Below are positions 1 through 7,391 of a stretch of 42,422 nt of DNA, piece after piece. Below the pieces are notes generated by a model, which was not told the origin of the DNA, ran no database searches, and worked only from the letters and a program-made list of their open reading frames with translations. Origin of the DNA: UBA1189 sp045612925 (GTDB lineage: Bacteria > Bacteroidota > Bacteroidia > Bacteroidales > Bacteroidaceae); contig JAZKZX010000009.1 in the NCBI GenBank assembly GCA_045612925.1, positions 1-42,422 of the forward strand. Direction: 5' to 3'. Numbering within the stretch: position 1 is the stretch's first letter; each line of letters opens with the position of its first letter. A program made the translations under genes and the position numbers.

Positions 1-178
1 CATCCACCACACCCATCTTATAGCTGGCGATGCAGTGGCTCAGATCGCCCGACTCGCTTGCCAAGAGGATAAACAGTACGCCTATGTACATCATCCGCGT
101 GTTCGTATAGGCCTTGAGGTCGATGCGCAGCACGTCCCACAGGCGGCGGAGGCTGAATGTATTGTTTATTGTATTCAT
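1..178 (-). CDS. ABC exporter permease, N-terminal fragment
   Basis: The reading frame starts at the ATG at 178 on the minus strand and runs off the window, leaving about 59 residues. It begins MNTINNTFSLRRLWDVLRID and enters a hydrophobic stretch (MYIGVLFILLA). The start resembles that of the complete permease upstream of it (MNNRFSISRFAAVLKCDLVE): a short polar N-terminus, a basic amphipathic segment, then the first membrane helix. The two are therefore probably paralogous membrane subunits served by the ATPase at 1405-2244. It lies downstream of those genes in the same direction, separated by a 237-base gap that holds an inverted-repeat element. The function is inferred from context and N-terminal similarity only. 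Confidence 0.6.
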   Translation of the reverse strand, partial: MNTINNTFSLRRLWDVLRIDLKAYTNTRMMYIGVLFILLASESGDLSHCIASYKMGVVD

Positions 179-229
179 AGAATTATTCTTTATTAGGAGA
201 GACAATTTTCTTCTCACGCGAAATTAGGT

Positions 230-408
230 CTCACACAGATTTCACGAATCTCACAGAAAGCTGCATTGCTTCGCTCGCAGCTGTCGGCTTCGCCGAGTGT
301 TTGTGCAGTACAATTCGCGAGTGTAACGATGCGAACTTCGTGAGATTCGCGAGAGGCAAGACACTCAGCATAATTATAATTCTGTGTAATCTGTGAGATC
401 TGTGTGAG
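230..408. repeat. 179-bp inverted-repeat element between permease genes
   Basis: The outer arms at 230-256 and 382-408 are 27-base imperfect inverted repeats (22 of 27 positions match) built from phrases like CTCACACAGAT and TCTGTGAGATCTGTGTGAG. The interior holds a perfect small hairpin (TCGGC TTC GCCGA, near 283-300) and a repeated ATTCGCGAG. No open reading frame here looks coding. The element sits between two permease genes, so it could fold in the transcript and uncouple their expression. It may be a degenerate dispersed intergenic repeat. Confidence 0.6.
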
Positions 409-415
409 CATAAAA

Positions 416-1393
416 TCATTTGCGTGAAGGAAACAGTTGATGCAAATGCTTGCCACCGAAACGATGCTGGGGCGCCACGGCCTGCTTGCGTGAGAAGAGG
501 CGGAAGCCGAGCCACCAGTTGAAAGTAGTAAATACAAGATTCAAGAAAGCGACAATAGGAAATCCCACTCGGAGTATATCTTCTTCCGTCTCAAATCGTT
601 GTTCGAGCCAAGGAGCCAGTCTGTTTTCTGCCCAAAGGTCGATACTGGGAGCGATATTGACAAGCAACCAAAGAACCAAAAGGCTTATAATCATTGCAGA
701 TGCTATAGTCTTCAAGAGTGCTCCCTTGCGCCAAATGCATCCACCCAATAGGAACACAGAATGACTCCAAAGACCCGAGAGAACAATGCACACAACAGCC
801 ATAAAGCACATACCAAAGCTCCATACGGGGGTAAGAACTTCGTCATTGACAATCACAGCATTGGTAGTACTTCCATTCTCAAACACCGCTTTGAAAGGGT
901 CAAACAAATTTACAAATATCTGATGCACCGTGAATCCGTAAAAGCCACCTGCCTCAAAGAAAGGCACGCAAAGCATACGCACGAGGTCGGCAAGGAAGAG
1001 TGCTACATAAGCCATAACGATAACCAACACTACATTGATGAACGCGCGCGAGAGGAACTTCTCCAATTTAGATGCCGGCATCACCAAATAGTTCAATGCA
1101 CGACCCTTTGTTTTGAAGGGCACACTGCTCATATCTGCCGCAGCACAAATCAGGGCAAACATCAATACCACATAAAAGAAAGCTGTACAGTTTTCAGCCA
1201 GTCGATGCATAAACAGAGAGGAATCAGTGCCGCGAAGACTACTCCATTCTATAATCTCATTTATGTGCATCAACTGACAACCCAAGAGAGCCACAAACAT
1301 TATAAAGAACACACTGATATAGCGCCAACGGTGCTCCACCAAATCACACTTCAGCACGGCGGCGAAGCGTGAGATACTGAATCGATTGTTCAT
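416..1393 (-). CDS. ABC exporter permease, six-helix membrane protein
   Basis: This 325-residue protein has about six hydrophobic segments, near residues 25-42, 70-88, 118-141, 195-225, 235-255 and 280-305, with no periplasmic solute-binding or FtsX-like domain visible. That layout fits an ABC-2 type exporter permease. It follows the ATPase gene with an 11-base gap, so the two are co-transcribed and presumably form one transporter in the inner membrane. The ATG at 1393 is the natural start. The substrate cannot be told from sequence. Operons of this kind in Firmicutes and Bacteroidota often also carry a YtrA-type GntR regulator; none is visible within this window. Confidence 0.75.
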   Translation of the reverse strand: MNNRFSISRFAAVLKCDLVEHRWRYISVFFIMFVALLGCQLMHINEIIEWSSLRGTDSSLFMHRLAENCTAFFYVVLMFALICAAADMSSVPFKTKGRALNYLVMPASKLEKFLSRAFINVVLVIVMAYVALFLADLVRMLCVPFFEAGGFYGFTVHQIFVNLFDPFKAVFENGSTTNAVIVNDEVLTPVWSFGMCFMAVVCIVLSGLWSHSVFLLGGCIWRKGALLKTIASAMIISLLVLWLLVNIAPSIDLWAENRLAPWLEQRFETEEDILRVGFPIVAFLNLVFTTFNWWLGFRLFSRKQAVAPQHRFGGKHLHQLFPSRK

Positions 1394-1404
1394 AGCGACA
1401 ATAT

Positions 1405-2244
1405 TTAGGCGTTAAACAATGCCAAGAACTTGTTACGCTCAGCCAACACACCATTGAAGAGCAACTCGAGGTTCAGGCGACTCTCCTCATCGAACTCATT
1501 AGGCAGGATGACGCTGTTTCCCGCTACCGAGGGCTGCACGAAAAGTGCTCCGTCGGTAGGCTCCGAGATGGGTTGCTCAGCAAAGAGGAGACGACGACAG
1601 ATCTCGTCGCTCGAGGCATTGAGCAGTACGCTTGACTGGTCGATGATGACGATATGGTCGAGCAAGCTATCAATGTCGCGCACCTGATGGGTGGAGATGA
1701 TGATAGTCTTGTCGTCCGTCATGTTGCTGGCAATGAGGCGGCGGAACTCGCTCTTCGAGGGAATGTCGAGTCCGTTCGTCGGCTCGTCCATCACGAGGAG
1801 CGAGGTGTTGGTGGCCAAGGCGTAGCACATGAAGGCCTTCTTCTGTTGCCCCATAGAGAGGTTGTTGAACACCACGCTGTCGTCGAGCCCGAACATCGCG
1901 AGGTTCTTCTGCAGCTGCTCGTAGCTGAAGCGGGGATAGAAACCCGCATGCAGCGCGGCGTACCGCTTGATACTCATCTTGGGCAGTTCAAACTCCTCGG
2001 GCACGATAAACATATCGCTCAGTGTAGAAGGCAAGCGCTTCTGCACATCCTCGCCCTTGTAGAGCACACTACCTTGCTGCGGACGCAGCAGACCCGTCAA
2101 GAGATAGAGCAGTGTACTCTTACCCGTACCATTCAGTCCGAGCAATCCGTACACTGCACCCTTCTCAAAACTCAACGAAAAATCGTTGAAAACCTTACAG
2201 CCATTACCACTGTAAGAAAACGCTAAATCGCTAATCTTTAACAT
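1405..2244 (-). CDS. ABC transporter ATP-binding protein
   Basis: This 279-residue cytoplasmic ATPase powers the adjacent membrane subunits. It shows a Walker A motif (GLNGTGKST, near residue 37), a signature motif of the LSGGQ class in the form NLSMGQQKKA, a Walker B followed by the D-loop (LLVMDEPTNGLD), and the switch histidine (STHQ). About 60 extra residues at the C-terminus follow the ATPase fold. The start is ambiguous: GTG at 2250 would add two residues ahead of the ATG at 2244; I chose the ATG. It is the first gene of the operon, directly behind the promoter and palindromic operator at 2274-2328, so it is probably controlled by a GntR/YtrA-like repressor encoded elsewhere. Confidence 0.85.
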   Translation of the reverse strand: MLKISDLAFSYSGNGCKVFNDFSLSFEKGAVYGLLGLNGTGKSTLLYLLTGLLRPQQGSVLYKGEDVQKRLPSTLSDMFIVPEEFELPKMSIKRYAALHAGFYPRFSYEQLQKNLAMFGLDDSVVFNNLSMGQQKKAFMCYALATNTSLLVMDEPTNGLDIPSKSEFRRLIASNMTDDKTIIISTHQVRDIDSLLDHIVIIDQSSVLLNASSDEICRRLLFAEQPISEPTDGALFVQPSVAGNSVILPNEFDEESRLNLELLFNGVLAERNKFLALFNA

Positions 2245-2273
2245 ACTCACATCTATTATTGGTTAATCTTGCG

Positions 2274-2295
2274 GTGTACTACATAAATAGTACAC
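2274..2295. promoter_or_regulatory. palindromic operator, GntR/YtrA-like
   Basis: A perfect 8-base inverted repeat, GTGTACTA and TAGTACAC, is separated by 6 bases. It lies immediately downstream of the -7 box of the ABC operon and covers the expected transcription start, the classic place for a repressor site. The half-site resembles those reported for YtrA-subfamily GntR regulators of ABC exporter operons. The regulator assignment is inference. Confidence 0.65.
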
Positions 2296-2297
2296 TG

Positions 2298-2328
2298 CAA
2301 AAGTATAGCTTTTCGTTATATCTGCAAA
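2298..2328 (-). promoter_or_regulatory. promoter of the ABC exporter operon
   Basis: Read on the minus strand this is TTTG (2325-2328), 19 bases, then TACTTTTG (2298-2305), an exact match to the Bacteroidota consensus TTTG-N19-21-TAnnTTTG. Transcription should begin near 2290, inside the operator. Confidence 0.8.
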
Positions 2329-2484
2329 GAAATTATTGAAAAAATGTGATTTTTTTGTTCTTCCACTTTTCACTCGCTGAAAAAAGTTTAACTGATGTGG
2401 GGGTAGGAGTGAGAGCAAACCTTGAACTATGAGTGAATGCTGAAGAAAAAAAAGGAAAGTGTGGTTCTCCATTCAAAAAAATAC

Positions 2485-2492
2485 TATCTTTG
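2485..2492 (+). promoter_or_regulatory. -7 box for the T9SS-secreted protein
   Basis: TATCTTTG fits the Bacteroidota -7 consensus TAnnTTTG. The -33 region 20 bases upstream is only weakly TTTG-like. The expected start near 2498 gives a leader of about 155 bases. Confidence 0.65.
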
Positions 2493-2497
2493 CGATT

Positions 2498-2643
2498 GAA
2501 GAGGGGCGGTAGTCTCCCTTCAGACATATTGATTATTGACGACAAGAGGCGTGGCACCACTCTGTGGAGGGTGATCGGTTCCCCCGCGCTTCGTAAAATT
2601 ATACAGTAAAGGTTTCCGTGGGAACTGGGAGACATATAGGAGG
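2498..2643 (+). promoter_or_regulatory. structured 5' leader, candidate cis-regulatory RNA
   Basis: Three foldable parts are visible. A hairpin at 2498-2521 pairs GAAG(A)GGGG with CUCCCUUC and starts where the transcript should start. A possible three-way junction has GAGGCG (2546-2551) paired with CGCUUC (2587-2592), enclosing CCAC-UCU-GUGG (2557-2567) and GGG/CCC (2569-2571 with 2581-2583). A hairpin, GUUUC/GGAAC, lies at 2612-2625. GUCUCCC at 2512-2518 is also fully complementary to GGGAGAC at 2627-2633, five bases before the AGGAGG ribosome binding site (2638-2643). That pairing excludes the first hairpin, so a two-state switch is possible. I do not recognise a known riboswitch class. Confidence 0.5.
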
Positions 2644-2652
2644 TTCTTGATT

Positions 2653-5382
2653 ATGACAAGAAGATTTACACAATGGTTTCTGACGGCACTACTTATGCTC
2701 GGTGCATCACTGAGTGTGCAGGCACAGTCTGTCCCGAACATGGAGAGGGAGACACGCTCCAGCAGGGTGGAAAGAAAGAGTGACAAGAAGAAGGACGCAA
2801 AGCGTCCTACGGTGAAGGTGCCCTACAAACAACTCGAGAAGATGGAGCAACAGATGGCGTTGTCGCCTGTACGCCGTATGGAGGCGCAGGAAATCGACCC
2901 ACAGGATGTGATACTGCTCGATAGCGTCATCGGTGACGGCTACAGCAAGTACTATGAGTATAACGAGCAGGGATGGCTCGTGTCGGCCAAGGTATACGAG
3001 TGGGATGAGGATGCACTGCTCTTGGACACCGAGGAGTCGTTCCTCCTGGAATATGACTTTGACGGACAGGGACGTTGCACTCGCTACTCGTACTTCCTGT
3101 ACAATGATGACGCCACCAAAGGACAGGAGATAGAGCGTGTGGAGGTGGAATGGACCAATGCTTCCTACACCCGTATCGAGAGGTACTATGTACTATGTCG
3201 CGAGGGTGTTGATGAACTGGATTTGGCGGGAGAAGTTAGGTACGATATGTATGGAAACATCTGCATGATTAAGACCTACGACTGGGACGAGGAGAGCGAG
3301 ACAATGGTGCTGGAGGATTGCGAAGAGATGAAGTTCACTGGTTATGTCATGGAGGAGGACGAAGATGGTGAACTGGATTTCGATGACGATCTTTTTGAAA
3401 AACATTGCTACTACTATGTCGGCTATGGTACCATCGATAGGGACGATGAACAGTATAAATATATCGAAGGATTCAAAGTCGATAGCAAGACTGAAGGTAA
3501 CACAATAACGAGATCCCGCTACGAGATAGACCTCAATGAGGAATATGGCGATGTCGTCGATTTTGACCAGCTCGACAGCTATTGGGAACTTGACGAGGCG
3601 ACGGTGATCACCCTCACTCCCTCGGGAACACGCTTTGAGAGCATCTGCTTATATGAGGGCTACGAGGAGGACTATGAAGAGGACTACCCGCAAGAGGAGT
3701 TGCCAACGGTTACAGATAAGCCGGCTACACGCGCGGTGAATGACTGGGTGCTGGTATACAGATTGGACTTTGAATGGGATGAATATGAGCGCCTGGCAGA
3801 AATCGTCTATACCGACTGTGAGGATAACGAGGTGGAGGAGACCTACACCTGTACTTACTATGGCAACAAGTACAAGACCATCACATTGGACGATCTATTG
3901 AATGCATGGATTTGCTATTGGGAAGAATTGGATAGTGATAGTGGTTACTACCTGATACAGGCGGGTTTCTACGGTAAGGCGAAAATGGAGCGTATGGACT
4001 GGGAAGACGGTTATGCCGAGCGTATCAATGTCGAGTATGACGAAAATGGTTGGGTGACGCACTATACCGAAGTGGAGGTGTACTACAGCGAAAAGGAGCT
4101 CGGTGGTGTTGACCTTGACGGAGATGGCGAGGTGTCGACCGAGCGTGAGGAATACAAATATGAGGAATGGTTTACCTACGATGACGAAGGTAATATCGTG
4201 GTGAGCATCTCCTATGATGACTCCAATGAGGCAAGCCGCGCCTACAAGAAGTATGTGTATGTGGACGAGCAGACGGATGGACGCTACATGACAGGACGAC
4301 GTGTGTATGAGGGCGCGTCAAAGGAGGAGGACTCATGGACATTGGTGGGTGAGGACATCAACATCTTTGAGGAGAATCCTGCCACAAATCCCGACGTTCA
4401 GGCTGTCGAGGGCTGGTACCGCTACTATGAGTATGACTTCGGTACATGGTATGGCAGTAAGTGGGAAATAACGAATGGTGAGTATTATAGCGTGTCTGTG
4501 GATCCCGAGACAGGTGAGTTCCCTACCGTGAATTATGCTCCCGCTACCCGCTCTGAAGAGTTGCAGGAGGGAATTAGCGAATTCTGTTTCGAGGAGAACG
4601 GATGGATATATGAGGGATACAAATATGTTGAATACGTCAGGGATGAGGCTACAGAAACGGGTGTCCTGAAAGTGACGGATGGCCAGATGCGTATCAGCAG
4701 AGGGGACAAATCGAAAGGGTTCTATGCTGCTGGCAATCCAGCCAACAATTATGAGTTCCCTGTCGGACCCTATTTCTGGATGACCGAATACGAAGACATC
4801 CAGTCTGATGCTAATTGGCAGTGGTTTATTGTAAATTGGAATATGGAGCTGGAAAAATGGATGACCGACGAGGATCACTTCTATCGCATACAGACTCATT
4901 ACACCGCTGAGAATGGGCAGATCATCAATAAGGAAGATATTTACGGCTTTGACATCGAGAGTGAGCGTATGAGAAAGGAGGGAAGTCAGATCTATAGTGT
5001 CTACTCGTTTGATGAACAGGGTCGCGTGAGCACTATTGAGGTTGAAAATAGTTATACACTCTACTATGTCTACCTCAATGACGAGTGCGATTATCTGCTC
5101 GAATCATATATGGTGGATAAAGCAACCAACGAAAAGTATAATGTGTGCAAGTATTACTACCACAACGGAAAGTATACTGGACCCGAGACGGAGATTGAAG
5201 CAGTGGAGCCGCAGAGCGCTTGGAGTATCGAGGGCAATACCGTCATAGCCGAAGGCACCATAAGCCTTTACAACCTGAACGGACAACTCGTAGCTCGTGG
5301 CCATGGAACGATGACTATAGAGCAGAGCGGACTGTACATCATTGAGGTGAATGGACAGCAGGTAAAGCTTTGGATAAAATAG
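2653..5382 (+). CDS. T9SS-secreted acidic YD-like repeat protein
   Basis: This 909-residue protein begins with a signal peptide ending near residue 25 (LSVQAQ) and ends with a type A T9SS C-terminal sorting domain (about residues 850-909: NTVIAEGTISLYNLNGQLV, then GLYIIEVNGQ). The body is rich in Asp, Glu and Tyr and consists of degenerate repeats of the form Y-x-Y-D/N-x-x-G-x-[LIV], seen near YEYNEQGWLVS, YDFDGQGRC, VEYDENGWVTH, FTYDDEGNIVV and YSFDEQGRVST; these resemble the YD repeats of Rhs-like and related cell-surface proteins. An EF-hand-like loop, DLDGDGEVSTE, sits near residue 487 but lacks the final acidic ligand. PATR occurs twice. The ATG at 2653 was chosen because AGGAGG lies nine bases upstream; a TTG six bases earlier would be too close. 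No enzymatic motif is visible. It is a single-gene unit with its own terminator; a surface or released adhesin-like role is only inference. Confidence 0.8.
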   Translation: MTRRFTQWFLTALLMLGASLSVQAQSVPNMERETRSSRVERKSDKKKDAKRPTVKVPYKQLEKMEQQMALSPVRRMEAQEIDPQDVILLDSVIGDGYSKYYEYNEQGWLVSAKVYEWDEDALLLDTEESFLLEYDFDGQGRCTRYSYFLYNDDATKGQEIERVEVEWTNASYTRIERYYVLCREGVDELDLAGEVRYDMYGNICMIKTYDWDEESETMVLEDCEEMKFTGYVMEEDEDGELDFDDDLFEKHCYYYVGYGTIDRDDEQYKYIEGFKVDSKTEGNTITRSRYEIDLNEEYGDVVDFDQLDSYWELDEATVITLTPSGTRFESICLYEGYEEDYEEDYPQEELPTVTDKPATRAVNDWVLVYRLDFEWDEYERLAEIVYTDCEDNEVEETYTCTYYGNKYKTITLDDLLNAWICYWEELDSDSGYYLIQAGFYGKAKMERMDWEDGYAERINVEYDENGWVTHYTEVEVYYSEKELGGVDLDGDGEVSTEREEYKYEEWFTYDDEGNIVVSISYDDSNEASRAYKKYVYVDEQTDGRYMTGRRVYEGASKEEDSWTLVGEDINIFEENPATNPDVQAVEGWYRYYEYDFGTWYGSKWEITNGEYYSVSVDPETGEFPTVNYAPATRSEELQEGISEFCFEENGWIYEGYKYVEYVRDEATETGVLKVTDGQMRISRGDKSKGFYAAGNPANNYEFPVGPYFWMTEYEDIQSDANWQWFIVNWNMELEKWMTDEDHFYRIQTHYTAENGQIINKEDIYGFDIESERMRKEGSQIYSVYSFDEQGRVSTIEVENSYTLYYVYLNDECDYLLESYMVDKATNEKYNVCKYYYHNGKYTGPETEIEAVEPQSAWSIEGNTVIAEGTISLYNLNGQLVARGHGTMTIEQSGLYIIEVNGQQVKLWIK

Positions 5383-5401
5383 GATTACAATCTTCTTCAC
5401 T

Positions 5402-5435
5402 AAAAACACTCGCATTAATGCGGGTGTTTTTTTTT
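5402..5435 (+). terminator. rho-independent terminator
   Basis: The stem pairs AACAC(T)CGCATT with AATGCG(G)GTGTT around the 12-base palindrome CGCATTAATGCG and is followed by a run of T. It lies 20 bases after the stop of the T9SS-secreted protein gene. Confidence 0.9.
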
Positions 5436-5586
5436 GTCGTTAGCCCTCAATTTTTACTTCTCATTACTCAAGGCTCATTTCTTATCGCTTATTTAGCTTT
5501 TCGCTCGGCTTGCACTGATTTTAATCCTCCCCCCGCAGTCCGAATCAGTCTGTGCCTCGGGGAGCTGCAAATTTCTCTCGTTGAGA

Positions 5587-5618
5587 TTTGGCATTTCGCC
5601 CGTTTTGCACTATCTTCG
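5587..5618 (+). promoter_or_regulatory. promoter of asnA-ung
   Basis: TTTG (5587-5590), 20 bases, TATCTTCG (5611-5618): one mismatch to the Bacteroidota consensus, giving a leader of about 20 bases before the asnA ATG at 5645. Confidence 0.7.
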
Positions 5619-5644
5619 CCCAAATATTGAAAAAAGGTAATAAG

Positions 5645-6682
5645 ATGAGCTATTTGATAAAGCCTGATGGATATAAGCCTGTCTTGGACTTGAAGCAGAC
5701 GGAGCTGGCCATCAAACAGATAAAGGAGTTTTTCCAACAAAACTTGTCGACCGAGCTGCGCCTGCGTCGCGTGACGGCTCCGCTATTCGTACTCAAGGGA
5801 CTGGGTATCAACGATGATCTCAATGGCGTGGAGCGTGCAGTGACATTCCCCATCAAGGATCTGGGTGATGCGCGTGCCGAGGTGGTGCACTCGTTGGCTA
5901 AATGGAAACGCCTCACACTGGGCGAATATAACATCGCAAAGGGGTATGGCATATATACCGATATGAACGCTATTCGCGCTGATGAGGAGCTTGGCAACCT
6001 GCACTCGCTCTATGTGGACCAGTGGGACTGGGAACGTGTCATAGGTGAGGAAAACCGCAATGTGGAGTTCTTGAAGAAAATAGTAGAGCGCATATACGCT
6101 GCCATGCTGCGCACCGAGTATATGGTATATGAGATGTATCCCGAGCTGAAGCCTTCGCTGGCCGAGGAGATACACTTTATCCATGCCGAGGAGCTGCTGC
6201 AGATGTATCCTGACCTCACACCCAAAGAGCGCGAGCATGCTATAGCTAAGAAGTATGGTGCTGTATTTATCATAGGTATAGGTAGCCAGTTGAGCAATGG
6301 TGAGCCACACGACAATCGTGCACCGGACTATGATGACTGGTCTACACCCAATAGCGACGGATATAACGGACTGAATGGCGATATCATCGTGTGGAACGAA
6401 CTATTGGGACGCTCGTTCGAGCTGTCGTCGATGGGTATACGCGTAAACAAGGAGGTGATGGAACAGCAGCTCAAGCTGACAGGCAAGGAGGACCGCAAGG
6501 CGCTCTACTTCCACCAGCGTATCATGAACGACTCGCTGCCTCTGTGCATCGGTGGCGGTATAGGACAGTCGCGCCTGTGTATGCTCTTCCTGAAGAAGGC
6601 TCATATCGGAGAGATCCAGTCGAGCATATGGCCCGAGGAGATGAGGACCGAGTGCCGAGAGGCAAATATTCCCTTGATATAA
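5645..6682 (+). CDS. asnA: aspartate-ammonia ligase
   Basis: AsnA makes asparagine from aspartate, ammonia and ATP, releasing AMP and pyrophosphate, in the cytoplasm. The 345-residue length fits the family (about 330 in E. coli). It has the class II aminoacyl-tRNA-synthetase-like fold seen in the conserved stretches RVTAPLFV, GDARAEVVHSLAKWKR, IYTDMNAIRADE, YVDQWDWERV and near the end GGGIGQSRLCM, the last carrying the motif 3 arginine. An upstream in-frame start would extend it by 19 residues with no family support; the ATG at 5645 leaves a sensible short leader. Only two bases separate its stop from the ung start, so the pair is one transcript. Confidence 0.95.
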   Translation: MSYLIKPDGYKPVLDLKQTELAIKQIKEFFQQNLSTELRLRRVTAPLFVLKGLGINDDLNGVERAVTFPIKDLGDARAEVVHSLAKWKRLTLGEYNIAKGYGIYTDMNAIRADEELGNLHSLYVDQWDWERVIGEENRNVEFLKKIVERIYAAMLRTEYMVYEMYPELKPSLAEEIHFIHAEELLQMYPDLTPKEREHAIAKKYGAVFIIGIGSQLSNGEPHDNRAPDYDDWSTPNSDGYNGLNGDIIVWNELLGRSFELSSMGIRVNKEVMEQQLKLTGKEDRKALYFHQRIMNDSLPLCIGGGIGQSRLCMLFLKKAHIGEIQSSIWPEEMRTECREANIPLI

Positions 6683-6684
6683 TC

Positions 6685-7347
6685 ATGGATGTACGCATAG
6701 AGGAGAGCTGGAAACAGCGACTGCAACCCGAGTTTGAGAAGGAGTACTTTGTGGGGCTCACCGACTTTGTGCGTGCCGAGTATATGCGCACTACGGTTTT
6801 CCCACCTGCCCGACTTATCTTCAATGCTTTCGACCACTGCCCATTCGATGAGGTGAAGGTGGTCATCATAGGTCAAGACCCCTATCATGGCCCTGGGCAG
6901 GCTCATGGGCTCTGCTTCTCGGTGGCTGAGGGTGTGCCCAATCCGCCTTCGTTGCAGAATATCTTTAAGGAGATACAGAGTGATCTCGGTAAGCCTATGC
7001 CTCCTAATGGGGACCTCACGCGCTGGGCGCGCCAAGGGGTGCTGCTACTCAATGCTACGCTCACCGTAGAGGCTCACAAGGCGGGCTCGCACCAGCGTAG
7101 AGGGTGGGAGACATTTACTGACGCTGCCATACGTTGCCTTGCTGAAGAGCGCGAACACTTGGTCTTTATCCTTTGGGGCGCTTATGCTCAGAAGAAGGGG
7201 GCTTTCATCGACCGTGGCAAACATCTCGTGCTCACCTCGGCACATCCGTCGCCCCTATCTGCCTATAACGGATTCTTCGGAAACAGACACTTCAGTCGTG
7301 CCAACGAATACTTGGCATCGCATGGGATTGCGGGGATAGAGTGGTGA
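6685..7347 (+). CDS. ung: uracil-DNA glycosylase
   Basis: Ung removes uracil from DNA in base excision repair. The 220-residue protein contains the catalytic water-activating motif GQDPYHGPGQAHGL (Asp near residue 66), the uracil-binding region (VLLLNATLTVEAHKAGSH) and the DNA-intercalation loop HPSPLSAYNGFFG. The start is the ATG at 6685, two bases after the asnA stop; the frame is open further upstream but that part overlaps asnA and has no family match. Its expression depends on the asnA promoter. The gene converges on lptD with a 44-base gap in which I see no strong terminator. Confidence 0.96.
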   Translation: MDVRIEESWKQRLQPEFEKEYFVGLTDFVRAEYMRTTVFPPARLIFNAFDHCPFDEVKVVIIGQDPYHGPGQAHGLCFSVAEGVPNPPSLQNIFKEIQSDLGKPMPPNGDLTRWARQGVLLLNATLTVEAHKAGSHQRRGWETFTDAAIRCLAEEREHLVFILWGAYAQKKGAFIDRGKHLVLTSAHPSPLSAYNGFFGNRHFSRANEYLASHGIAGIEW

Positions 7348-7391
7348 TGGTATGGCCTTTAGTCTCTTGCCCATCTGCTATCAAAAAAACT

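Noticed and set aside
416..537. Small open frames at 214-537 around the first repeat element
   Set aside because: They run through the inverted repeat and the end of the permease gene, with no start context; not coding.
2498..2643. Cobalamin, TPP or SAM riboswitch in the 2.5 kb leader
   Set aside because: None of the conserved core sequences of those classes can be found; only generic stems are visible.
4111..4150. A calcium-binding EF-hand or dockerin in the T9SS-secreted protein
   Set aside because: DLDGDGEVSTE has the first ligands, but the last position is Arg rather than Glu or Asp and there is no second loop; kept only as EF-hand-like.
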